Source of the DNA: an uncultured archaeon
GTDB lineage: Archaea > Nanobdellota > Nanobdellia > Pacearchaeales > GW2011-AR1
Assembly (NCBI GenBank): GCA_903873955.1
Contig: CAIQQL010000123.1
Span: 1 to 9,800 of the forward strand
DNA: 9,800 nucleotides
Direction: 5' to 3'
Below are positions 1 through 5,475 of this stretch, one piece after another. The notes beneath the pieces were generated by a model. That model ran no database searches, was not told the origin of the DNA, and was given only the letters and a program-made list of their open reading frames with translations. Positions within the stretch are counted from its first letter, which is position 1. Every line of letters begins with the position of its first letter. Position numbers and translations under genes: made by a program.

Positions 1-1
1 C

Positions 2-1606
2 AAGCAGATGTTCGTCCGCAAGGCAAAGTTCTGGCAGACTATCCGGCAGTTTCTGATTGACAGGGAATTTCTTGAAGTGGAGACTCCAGTTCTTGAAAAT
101 TCTGCAGGAGGGGCAAACGCCACTCCATTTGCAACGCATCTTAACGCCTTGGATATGGATGTATACTTGAGGATCTCTATGGGTGAGCTTTGGCAAAAGA
201 AGCTGATGGTTGCCGGATATGCAAAGACTTTCGAGATTGGGCGCCAGTTCAGGAATGAGGGCATGGATGCAGAACACTTGCAAGACTACACGCAGATGGA
301 ATTCTACTGGGGGTATGCCAACTATGAGCAGGGCATGGAGCTTGTGGAAGAGATGTACCGTCTCGTTGCCAAGCAGGTGTATGGAAAGACCAAATTCACT
401 CTCGGTGAACATACCTTTGACCTTGCAGACAAATGGGAGAGGATTGATTATGCCGAGACCATACAGAATATGACGGGTGTCGACATATTCACTGCAGAGG
501 AAGATGATATTGTAAACAAGTTGGAAGAGCTTGATGTGGAGTATGAGCAACGTGCGGGACGATCGACACTTATTGATGCCCTGTGGAAATATTGTCGTAA
601 AAAGATATCTGGTCCTGCATTTTTGATAGGGACTCCTGTTGATGTCTCTCCCCTGGCAAAGAGGAATCCACATGATCTTCGAAAGGTTGAGCGTTTCCAG
701 CCAATCCTTGCGGGAAGTGAAGTGGGCAATGGATACAGCGAGCTTAACGATCCCTTCGATCAGGAAGAACGATTCAAAGAACAGCAGGCAATGAAAGACG
801 CAGGGGACGCTGAGGCGCAAAGCCATGATTTTGAATTTGTCGAGGCGCTTAGATATGGTATGCCTCCTACCTGCGGATTCGGTGTCTCTGAACGCCTGTT
901 CGCATTCTTTGAAGGCAGGCCTATACGAGAGACCGTTATCTTCCCCATGATGAAACCACAGGCCGCCCCAACGGCGAAAAAACCTGCACAAGCGAAAGCT
1001 CCTGCTGCAGCAAAGGCCGTGAACACCGCTCTTCCTATCGACCGTGCTCAGGCGCTCAAGCTGCTTATTGCAAATAACAAGGATGCTGCTGATATGAACC
1101 ACTATCTGGAAAGCGAGGCAGTGATGCGCGCATTGGCAAAGCGTTTGGGGGAGAACGAGGACTATTGGGGAATGCTCGGTCTCTTGCACGACATTGACTG
1201 GGGAAGCACGAAGGATCATAGTGTAGAACATTTGACCAAGGCACCCGCGATGCTTCGCAAGGCAGGTTTTGAGCAGGACTTTATTGATGTCGTTGTTTCC
1301 CACGGCTACGGGTTTCCTTGTGCCAATCTGCAGAACAAGACCCGGGCAAGACCTATTGAACATGCGTTGGCGGCTGCAGAAACAGTGACGGGCCTTATTC
1401 ATGCTTATGCCTTGATGCGTAAGGGAATCGAAGGAATGGATGTCAAGGGGCTTAAGAAAAAATATCAGGACAAAAAGTTCGCCGCTGCAGTGAGAAGGGA
1501 GATCATCGCTGAATCTGAGAAGCTAGGGATCACCTTAGACGAGTTTCTCGAGATTTCCATAAATGCGATAAGGTCCATTGCAAAAGAAGTCGGTCTTGAA
1601 AAATAA
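2..1606 (+). CDS. lysS: Class II lysyl-tRNA synthetase fused to a C-terminal HD-hydrolase domain (5' end outside window)
   Basis: Charges tRNA-Lys with lysine in the cytoplasm. Numbering from the Met at base 8, the catalytic core shows motif 1 (FLEVETPVLE, 21-30), motif 2 (EIGRQFRNEG, 76-85, then QMEFYWGYA), the lysine-pocket signature GNGYSELNDPFDQ (240-252) preceded by SPLAKRNPHD (214-223), and motif 3 (GFGVSERL...IFPMMKP, 290-317). An Ala/Lys/Pro linker (318-338) leads to an HD domain (340-532) with H365, HD394-395 in LLHDID, H404/H408 and H432. The normal LysRS lacks this extension. Codons before the first Met (K-Q) read on in frame and the N-terminal OB anticodon-binding domain is absent, so the true start lies left of the window. 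At the last metal-ligand position of the HD family, where Asp is usual (AADELTG), this protein has Glu459 (AAETVTG). The role of the HD part is unknown. Synthetase call secure; fusion seen directly in one continuous frame. Confidence 0.93.
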   Translation, partial: KQMFVRKAKFWQTIRQFLIDREFLEVETPVLENSAGGANATPFATHLNALDMDVYLRISMGELWQKKLMVAGYAKTFEIGRQFRNEGMDAEHLQDYTQMEFYWGYANYEQGMELVEEMYRLVAKQVYGKTKFTLGEHTFDLADKWERIDYAETIQNMTGVDIFTAEEDDIVNKLEELDVEYEQRAGRSTLIDALWKYCRKKISGPAFLIGTPVDVSPLAKRNPHDLRKVERFQPILAGSEVGNGYSELNDPFDQEERFKEQQAMKDAGDAEAQSHDFEFVEALRYGMPPTCGFGVSERLFAFFEGRPIRETVIFPMMKPQAAPTAKKPAQAKAPAAAKAVNTALPIDRAQALKLLIANNKDAADMNHYLESEAVMRALAKRLGENEDYWGMLGLLHDIDWGSTKDHSVEHLTKAPAMLRKAGFEQDFIDVVVSHGYGFPCANLQNKTRARPIEHALAAAETVTGLIHAYALMRKGIEGMDVKGLKKKYQDKKFAAAVRREIIAESEKLGITLDEFLEISINAIRSIAKEVGLEK

Positions 1607-1626
1607 ACCTGAAATCCCGACGTTAC

Positions 1627-1635
1627 TTTTATATA
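1627..1635 (+). promoter_or_regulatory. Archaeal TATA box upstream of the histone-fold gene
   Basis: TTTTATATA lies in the gap after lysS. Its first base is 30 nt before an ATG at 1657, the same spacing as the other leaderless promoters in this window. Transcription would therefore begin at about 1656-1657, about 90 nt ahead of the histone-like gene. Confidence 0.65.
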
Positions 1636-1656
1636 CATAAAAACAGTAATATTCTT

Positions 1657-1752
1657 ATGTCCTTTGTCGCAAAGGAAATGATCTTTGCGATGAGAACGGT
1701 CCCTAGGGGAGTAGCGAGGGTGACTAAAAAAGGAGAAAATGAAGAATGGTAG
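1657..1752 (+). CDS. Candidate 31-aa leaderless small ORF overlapping the histone-fold gene
   Basis: An ATG at the predicted transcription start opens a 31-codon frame ending with TAG at 1750-1752. The peptide begins MSFVAKEMIF, has a basic middle (PRGVARVTKKG) and ends GENEEW. The stop overlaps the next gene's start in the string ATGGTAG, the same arrangement as ATGGTAA between the two pilin genes at 3017-3023, which suggests translational coupling. The Shine-Dalgarno sequence of the histone-fold gene lies inside this ORF. I recognise no family. It could be a real small protein, a regulatory leader peptide, or a chance frame in a structured 5' leader (see the inverted repeats at 1661-1694). 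Confidence 0.45.
   Translation: MSFVAKEMIFAMRTVPRGVARVTKKGENEEW
1661..1694 (+). repeat. Two overlapping, mutually exclusive inverted repeats in the leader
   Basis: CCTTTG (1661-1666) can pair with CAAAGG (1670-1675) around a TCG loop. Alternatively TCGCAAAG (1667-1674) pairs perfectly with CTTTGCGA (1683-1690) around an 8-nt loop, and G-U and A-U pairs can extend it outwards to 1663/1694. Both use the CAAAG segment, so only one can form at a time. The element lies just after the predicted transcription start and before the ribosome-binding site of the histone-fold gene. Confidence 0.5.
1731..1735 (+). promoter_or_regulatory. Shine-Dalgarno site deciding the histone-fold start
   Basis: AGGAG ends 10 nt before the ATG at 1746. 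An earlier ATG at 1739 is out of frame and too close, so 1746 is preferred. Unlike its plus-strand neighbours, this gene has both a leader and a ribosome-binding site. Confidence 0.6.
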
Positions 1753-1913
1753 ACATCATCAAAAAAAGCAACATCAAGATAGCGGTTTCTGACTTAAATG
1801 TCGCTGACGAAGTTGCCGAAGCATTGAACAATAAGGTCCTCAAAATCCTTGATGAGGCGTCAAATCGGGCCAAGCTCAACGGAAGGAAAACCTTGCAGGC
1901 AAGGGACCTATGA
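1746..1913 (+). CDS. Short single histone-fold protein (DUF1931-like)
   Basis: A 55-aa protein with the histone-fold pattern: a short first helix (about 7-16), a loop with LNVADE (17-22), a long central helix (about 20-44) ending ASNRAKLNGR, then the loop and third-helix start RKTLQARDL (47-55). The GRKT...A.D signature matches archaeal histones (typically GRKTVKASDI) and DUF1931 proteins. It probably dimerises and binds DNA or compacts the chromosome, though that is inferred from family only. The protein stops right after ARDL, so the third helix is almost missing. It follows a candidate 31-aa ORF that overlaps its start. The start is supported by AGGAG 10 nt upstream. An alternative reading is a non-nucleosomal histone-fold regulator. 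Confidence 0.78.
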   Translation: MVDIIKKSNIKIAVSDLNVADEVAEALNNKVLKILDEASNRAKLNGRKTLQARDL

Positions 1914-1926
1914 GGGACGCGAAAAT

Positions 1927-1934
1927 TTTAAATA
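1927..1934 (+). promoter_or_regulatory. TATA box of the small membrane protein gene (leaderless)
   Basis: TTTAAATA begins 29 nt before the ATG at 1956 and there is no Shine-Dalgarno sequence between them. This fits an archaeal leaderless transcript starting at the ATG. Confidence 0.6.
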
Positions 1935-1955
1935 TTGCCGCGTCAATAGATTAAG

Positions 1956-2123
1956 ATGAAACGTAGATTCCCGACCTTTGCGACAATCCTCTTATTGGTG
2001 GGTGTGGTCTGGCTTTTGAGTGACCTGAAACTTCTTGCAATCCCGGTTTCTTTTCCCTGGATACCTGCGATTCTTATTATTGTCGCGTTGGGAATGATTT
2101 CCAACCGATTGAATGGCAGGTAG
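1956..2123 (+). CDS. 55-aa two-helix membrane protein
   Basis: Short basic N-terminus (MKRRF), a hydrophobic helix at about 8-22 (TILLLVGVVWLLSDL), a turn rich in Pro (IPVSFPWIP) and a second helix at about 38-50, ending with basic residues. The layout of LLLVGVVWLL...W.PAILIIVALG resembles the small LiaI/LiaF-type (DUF5668-like) membrane domain common in archaea and bacteria, but this is a pattern match only and gives no function. The ATG sits at the expected start of a leaderless transcript. It stands alone between the histone-fold gene and hjc, each with its own promoter. The stop is followed by a T-rich stretch (TCTTCTTTT, 2123-2131) that could end transcription. Confidence 0.65.
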   Translation: MKRRFPTFATILLLVGVVWLLSDLKLLAIPVSFPWIPAILIIVALGMISNRLNGR

Positions 2124-2163
2124 TCTTCTTTTAAACGTCGCTGGTTTTTGAGAACAAAAAAGA

Positions 2164-2172
2164 TTTATTAAA
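2164..2172 (+). promoter_or_regulatory. TATA box of hjc (leaderless)
   Basis: TTTATTAAA starts 29 nt before the ATG of hjc, preceded by a purine/A-rich stretch (AACAAAAAAGA) that could act as the BRE. No Shine-Dalgarno sequence is seen, so a leaderless mRNA is likely. Confidence 0.6.
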
Positions 2173-2192
2173 GCAGGTCCTTTCTCAAAACG

Positions 2193-2612
2193 ATGTCTAA
2201 TAAAGCAAAAGGGTCAAAAACAGAGCGTGAACTTGTGCGTATGTGCACAGAGAATGGCTGGAGGGCGTTGAGGGTCGCAGGATCCGGCGTCAATGATGAT
2301 TCTCCTTGTGATGTGATCATCGGCAAATTAGGGAAAAAGGGTTTTGCCATAGAAGCAAAGTCCAGCAAGAAAGACCGTATCTACATCACCAAGGAGCAGA
2401 TAGAGGATTTTATGCTTTTTTCAAACATCATGGGATTGCAGCCTGCGATAGGGCTGCGTTTTAATTACGAGGGATGGCTGTTCATTGAGCCAGCGCAGTT
2501 GGATGATGCAGGAAAGCATTGGGTAATTGCTCTAAGCAAGGCAAAGGAAGTAGGGAAAAAGTTTGGTCAGGTTTTTGGAGATACGCCTCCCGAGTTACCC
2601 ACGCCAGATTGA
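2193..2612 (+). CDS. hjc: Archaeal Holliday junction resolvase Hjc
   Basis: A structure-specific nuclease that cuts four-way DNA junctions during recombination and repair. The 139-aa protein has the archaeal Hjc core in order: KGSKTERELV with E11, the RVAGSG loop (27-32), D40 in PCDVI, and E54-x-K56 in AIEAKSSKK. These match the catalytic E...D...ExK set known for Sulfolobus and Pyrococcus Hjc. It then has the family's YITKEQIEDF segment and a PAIGLRFNYEGWLF strand region. Length is normal (120-140 aa). The C-terminus is a Pro-rich tail (DTPPELPTPD). The start sits 29 nt after a TATA box without a leader. Its last 18 nt overlap the 3' end of the convergent pilin-like gene. Confidence 0.95.
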   Translation: MSNKAKGSKTERELVRMCTENGWRALRVAGSGVNDDSPCDVIIGKLGKKGFAIEAKSSKKDRIYITKEQIEDFMLFSNIMGLQPAIGLRFNYEGWLFIEPAQLDDAGKHWVIALSKAKEVGKKFGQVFGDTPPELPTPD

Positions 2613-3023
2613 AAGATGGAGTTTTCTCGGGGAAAAGCTCTGGCTGTTCCCGCCGATGATATAATCATAACTGGTGACCTTGTTTGAATTGATGCCGATA
2701 GCAGGGTTGATGCAAAGGTCAGCCACCTTGCAGAGCTGTATGGAGTAGGAATATCCTTGGCGGTCAAAATCGGGCTTGATGATGTTTGATAGATAGTCAT
2801 TGACATTAGTCACTGCTGCAGCATCATCCATGGGTGCTTCCATAATCCGTTGGCGTATGACCTGATCACTTGCGAGTCGTTCGAGGACGGCTTGGAGCGC
2901 TTGGGGATTGTCTGCGGTTTGGTTTCCCTTTTGTTGCTGTGAGAGCACAAGCAAGAAACTCAAGACCATAAAGATGGCAATGGTGACTTCGACAATCTTC
3001 ATCATTCCTCTTTTCGTTACCAT
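2595..3023 (-). CDS. Type IV prepilin-like protein (second gene of pilin pair)
   Basis: The 142-aa protein begins MVTKRG and continues with MMKIVEVTIAIFMVLSFLLV, a short basic leader followed by a hydrophobic helix as in archaeal class III signal sequences cut after K/R-G. Glu falls at +6 after that Gly rather than the usual +5, so processing is less certain than for the gene before it. The rest is a soluble extracytoplasmic domain, with two Cys (in LCKVADLCIN) that could form a disulfide and one NQT sequon. I chose the ATG at 3023 because GGGAGGT lies 6 nt upstream; an upstream in-frame ATG at 3038 would overlap that site. The start overlaps the preceding gene's stop as ATGGTAA, so the pair is probably co-translated. 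Likely a minor pilin or pilus-associated protein. Confidence 0.7.
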   Translation of the reverse strand: MVTKRGMMKIVEVTIAIFMVLSFLLVLSQQQKGNQTADNPQALQAVLERLASDQVIRQRIMEAPMDDAAAVTNVNDYLSNIIKPDFDRQGYSYSIQLCKVADLCINPAIGINSNKVTSYDYIIGGNSQSFSPRKLHLSIWRG

Positions 3024-3736
3024 ATTTTTACCTCCCATCCCCCATAAGTGAGTGTCCCATTGCTGCGCTGGATAGGCATGACTTTGGACTCGGAGGACAC
3101 CGAAATGCCATTGGGAACTGACCGGTTTGCATAGATGATCCCCTCCGTATAGGAAGGATATAAGGTGAAACCAAAGTCAACGAAATCGCTCAGATGCAAC
3201 GAGTGTTTGAACCCGATATAATCATTATAATAACTGTTGTTGCTTGCAAGCATCTTGTTCTCTGAGATGTAGAGCAGGGTCGTCTTTCCTAGGATATAGG
3301 TAAAGTTTTCGTTCACCGTGACCGTGCTGTCTTTTATCAATCCCGGAGACTGAAAATCTTCACCAAACGACAAATAGAGCAGGGTTCCATTATCTTTGTC
3401 CCAGGCAACAGATACTTGTGAATGGGCTTGCATGCTTGAGTTCAGGACTGCTCCTGAAGCGTTTACGACACGCTCCTGGCCAATCTGGTCCGCGTTAAGG
3501 TCGATGAGGATTTGTGGGCTCGTGATCTGGCCGTTGGTATTGTTGATCATGACTTCATAGGTGGTGACGGGGATTCCTGCCTGGGCGAATAATGCTCCTT
3601 CGACATCCTGTGCTGAAAAGTCTGGTTTCTTTGCTATCGGTGTCGGATTAAAAAGATATATCGCAAGGGATATTGTGGTGATATACAATATGAATGCGAT
3701 AACCATCTCTATATGGCTAGATCCCCTCTTTTGCAT
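3017..3736 (-). CDS. Type IV prepilin-like surface protein, rich in N-glycosylation sequons
   Basis: MQKRG is followed by SSHIEMVIAFILYITTISLA: a basic leader, Gly cleavage site, Glu at +5 and one hydrophobic helix, the textbook prepilin N-terminus recognised by PibD/FlaK peptidases. The roughly 210-aa remainder is beta-type, Ser/Thr/Asn-rich and without Cys, and should face outside the cell. It carries eight N-x-S/T sequons (NNT, NAS, NSS, NGT, NFT, NNS, NRS, NGT), suggesting a glycosylated pilin-like subunit. The start at 3736 is chosen because TATAAAAA lies 29 nt upstream (leaderless). An ATG at 3742 and a TTG at 3751 are in-frame alternatives and do not change the mature protein. First gene of a two-gene unit, divergent from the methyltransferase gene. 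Confidence 0.75.
   Translation of the reverse strand: MQKRGSSHIEMVIAFILYITTISLAIYLFNPTPIAKKPDFSAQDVEGALFAQAGIPVTTYEVMINNTNGQITSPQILIDLNADQIGQERVVNASGAVLNSSMQAHSQVSVAWDKDNGTLLYLSFGEDFQSPGLIKDSTVTVNENFTYILGKTTLLYISENKMLASNNSYYNDYIGFKHSLHLSDFVDFGFTLYPSYTEGIIYANRSVPNGISVSSESKVMPIQRSNGTLTYGGWEVKIW
3030..3036 (-). promoter_or_regulatory. Strong Shine-Dalgarno site within the preceding gene's end
   Basis: GGGAGGT on the minus strand sits 6 nt before the ATG at 3023, inside the last codons of the upstream pilin gene. It decides the start of the downstream pilin and fits coupled translation. Confidence 0.7.
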
Positions 3737-3757
3737 GGACATAGATACCAAAAGTCA

Positions 3758-3765
3758 TTTTTATA
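3758..3765 (-). promoter_or_regulatory. TATA box of the pilin pair
   Basis: TATAAAAA on the minus strand begins 29 nt before the ATG at 3736. Together with the plus-strand box at 3789 it makes a compact divergent promoter region of about 80 nt. Confidence 0.6.
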
Positions 3766-3788
3766 CGTTTCCCTGAGAGCAAAAAATG

Positions 3789-3796
3789 TTTTATAG
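3789..3796 (+). promoter_or_regulatory. TATA box of the methyltransferase gene
   Basis: TTTTATAG begins 28 nt before the ATG at 3817, with an A-rich stretch just before it (AAAAAATG). There is no Shine-Dalgarno sequence, so the mRNA is probably leaderless. Confidence 0.6.
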
Positions 3797-3816
3797 TCCC
3801 ATTTGCTCTGGTTAGC

Positions 3817-4596
3817 ATGGACGAGCGATTACAGGAGTTGTTGCGTGGTGTAAAAGAGAAGAAGGAATTGCAAGGCTTGCCTGATGAGTTCATCTTGCCT
3901 ATCCTTGAGACCTATCTTGCAAAGCAGGCCATCAATATCAGGACTCTCCGGCCCCAGGATCAGAAATTTATAGTCAAGGAAGTGCGTGCAAAGCTTCGAA
4001 GGGAGGTGGGGATGTTCTATTCATCAAGCAAGAAACGAACGAAACTGCTCACCGCAGGAGACAAGGAAGGGGTGCTTCTGACGCATGCTTCAACAAAAGA
4101 ACGATTCCCCTATTATGTGGAGCTGGAAGGATATGTTGCGAGTCTCCATCCGGCCTCAATCCTTGACTTAGGGTGTGGCTTAAATCCCCTAGCGCTCGCT
4201 TCACCGAATATTCCTTACTATGCCTTGGATGTGAACGCCGCAGATGTGGAAATCGTAAAATCCTATTTTGAGCGACAGCATATCCCTGGCTGGGCAAAGG
4301 TAGCGGATGTGCAGCATCTTGAAAAAATATCCCTTCCGGATGTAGACCTTTGCCTGTCATTAAAACTGTTTGATATTCTTGGAGGGAAAAACCCGGGAGC
4401 GGTAGAGAAAGTTTTGGAGACAGTCCGATGCAAGGTATTTCTGGTGAGCTTTCCAACGATAACGCTCTCAGGGAAGAGGATGCGGCGTGTGCAGCGTACC
4501 TGGTTTGAGAAGATGACGGAACGTTTGGGCTTTTCCATCCGCGAGGTTCTGCGCTTCCCCAATGAGATTTTTTATTTAGTCCAGAAATCTCAGTAG
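3817..4596 (+). CDS. Predicted 16S rRNA m7G1405-type methyltransferase (ArmA/RmtB/FmrO-like)
   Basis: The 259-aa protein matches the aminoglycoside-resistance methyltransferases ArmA and RmtB in length (about 250-257 aa) and in the order of motifs. It has an all-helical N-terminal domain (1-85) and then THASTKER (89-96; ArmA and RmtB have HSSTNER and HASTRER). The SAM-binding motif is ILDLGCGLNPLAL (115-127; ArmA has ILDFGCGFNPLAL). Further on come the acidic D138, SLKLFDIL (181-188), and VSFPTITLSGKRM...WFEKM (210-233; ArmA has ISFPIKSLSGKEKGM...WFESF), with NEIFYLV at the C-terminus. The comparison is from memory of those proteins. Known members methylate N7 of G1405 in the 30S A site, with SAM as donor. 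Whether this archaeal protein hits the same base, or protects against any drug, is not shown. Its own promoter is leaderless; its 3' end overlaps the convergent pilus gene by 7 nt. Confidence 0.82.
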   Translation: MDERLQELLRGVKEKKELQGLPDEFILPILETYLAKQAINIRTLRPQDQKFIVKEVRAKLRREVGMFYSSSKKRTKLLTAGDKEGVLLTHASTKERFPYYVELEGYVASLHPASILDLGCGLNPLALASPNIPYYALDVNAADVEIVKSYFERQHIPGWAKVADVQHLEKISLPDVDLCLSLKLFDILGGKNPGAVEKVLETVRCKVFLVSFPTITLSGKRMRRVQRTWFEKMTERLGFSIREVLRFPNEIFYLVQKSQ

Positions 4597-5474
4597 TGCC
4601 AGATCAGTTTGGAAACGGTGGAGATGAGGAATGCGCTCATCATCAGGACAAATGAGTGCCTCAACCCGCCCCTGATATTGCCGGTGGAGATCTTTCCGAT
4701 GATAAGTCCGCAGAAGAATCCTTGTACTAATAATAGGACCAGGAAGGGACTGATGGTGCTGTTCTGTTCGGCTGACGCCTTGGCTGCCGCCGCTTTCAGG
4801 TCGACCGTCTGCGAATTAAGATTTTGCGCATTGATGTTTCCTGAAAGGTCAAGTCCGAGACCACCGAGGCCCTGGGTGATTGGCATGATCTTGAACTCCA
4901 TGACTAACATGATGGCGATGAAAATGAAGAAGATGATATATCCCTGGGCGATGATGCTCGAGATGGCTGCAGTTCGTTCTTTACGCAATTTCTCAATCTC
5001 TGCAATGGACTGGGCAGAGGACTCGAGGATGTTCTCAATGTCTCCTCCCGCTTTTTCCGCCTCCCTGATTAGGGTGACTGCACGGGTGACGACAGGATTA
5101 TCAATCTCATAGGCAAATGTCTCAAGACTCTTGTTGACAGGGATGCCAATTGAAATCTGGTTGGCTAGCTTGGCGACATAAGGGCTCAAGGCGCCATAGC
5201 TTCTGCTTGCAAGGTTGATGATGCTCTTGCTCACAGGCGTTCCTGTCTTGACGCTCTCAGCAAGATTACGCGAGAACTCAAGGAACATCTCGTCAATTTC
5301 CGTGTTCCTTCTGCTTTCAAATGCGATGTCTATGATGAACGGCAATACGCCTATGCCTATCCCAAGTCCCATGAGGAACAGGAGCAGGTTGAAATTTCCC
5401 CAGAATAGGAAAGAAAGACCTACAAGTATCAGTCCGAGGATGATACCGAGCATATGCATTTTTTTTAGTTTCAT
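4590..5474 (-). CDS. T2SF-domain membrane protein, second half of pilus platform (TadC/FlaJ-like)
   Basis: The 294-aa inner platform component anchors the assembly ATPase to the membrane. Two N-terminal helices (about 8-26 and 28-50) precede a cytoplasmic T2SF domain (about 58-170). That domain holds EFSRNLAESVKTGTPVSKSI and REAEKAGGDIENILES, the two helix hairpins typical of GspF/TadC. A helix at 173-193, an outside Gln/Ala-rich loop (about 200-240) and two more helices (241-262, 272-291) follow. The ATG at 5474 is chosen because it lies 1 nt after the stop of the preceding gene; a TTG at 5510 in frame would overlap that gene. Archaeal FlaJ carries both halves in one chain, whereas here they are separate genes. 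Last gene of the operon, convergent with the methyltransferase gene. Confidence 0.85.
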   Translation of the reverse strand: MKLKKMHMLGIILGLILVGLSFLFWGNFNLLLFLMGLGIGIGVLPFIIDIAFESRRNTEIDEMFLEFSRNLAESVKTGTPVSKSIINLASRSYGALSPYVAKLANQISIGIPVNKSLETFAYEIDNPVVTRAVTLIREAEKAGGDIENILESSAQSIAEIEKLRKERTAAISSIIAQGYIIFFIFIAIMLVMEFKIMPITQGLGGLGLDLSGNINAQNLNSQTVDLKAAAAKASAEQNSTISPFLVLLLVQGFFCGLIIGKISTGNIRGGLRHSFVLMMSAFLISTVSKLIWHY

Positions 5475-5475
5475 G

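Noticed and set aside
448..1026. Minus-strand open frames inside lysS
   Set aside because: They lie entirely within a strongly motif-supported synthetase gene and show no domain or start signal of their own.
1679..1724. C/D-box small RNA in the leader (GCGATGA near 1687 and GTGA near 1720)
   Set aside because: Both boxes deviate from RUGAUGA and CUGA, and there are no internal D'/C' boxes. The small ORF and alternative hairpins explain the region better.
4049..4562. Two minus-strand open frames inside the methyltransferase gene
   Set aside because: Shadows of a well-supported gene; their sequences are Arg/Ser/Pro-rich and featureless.
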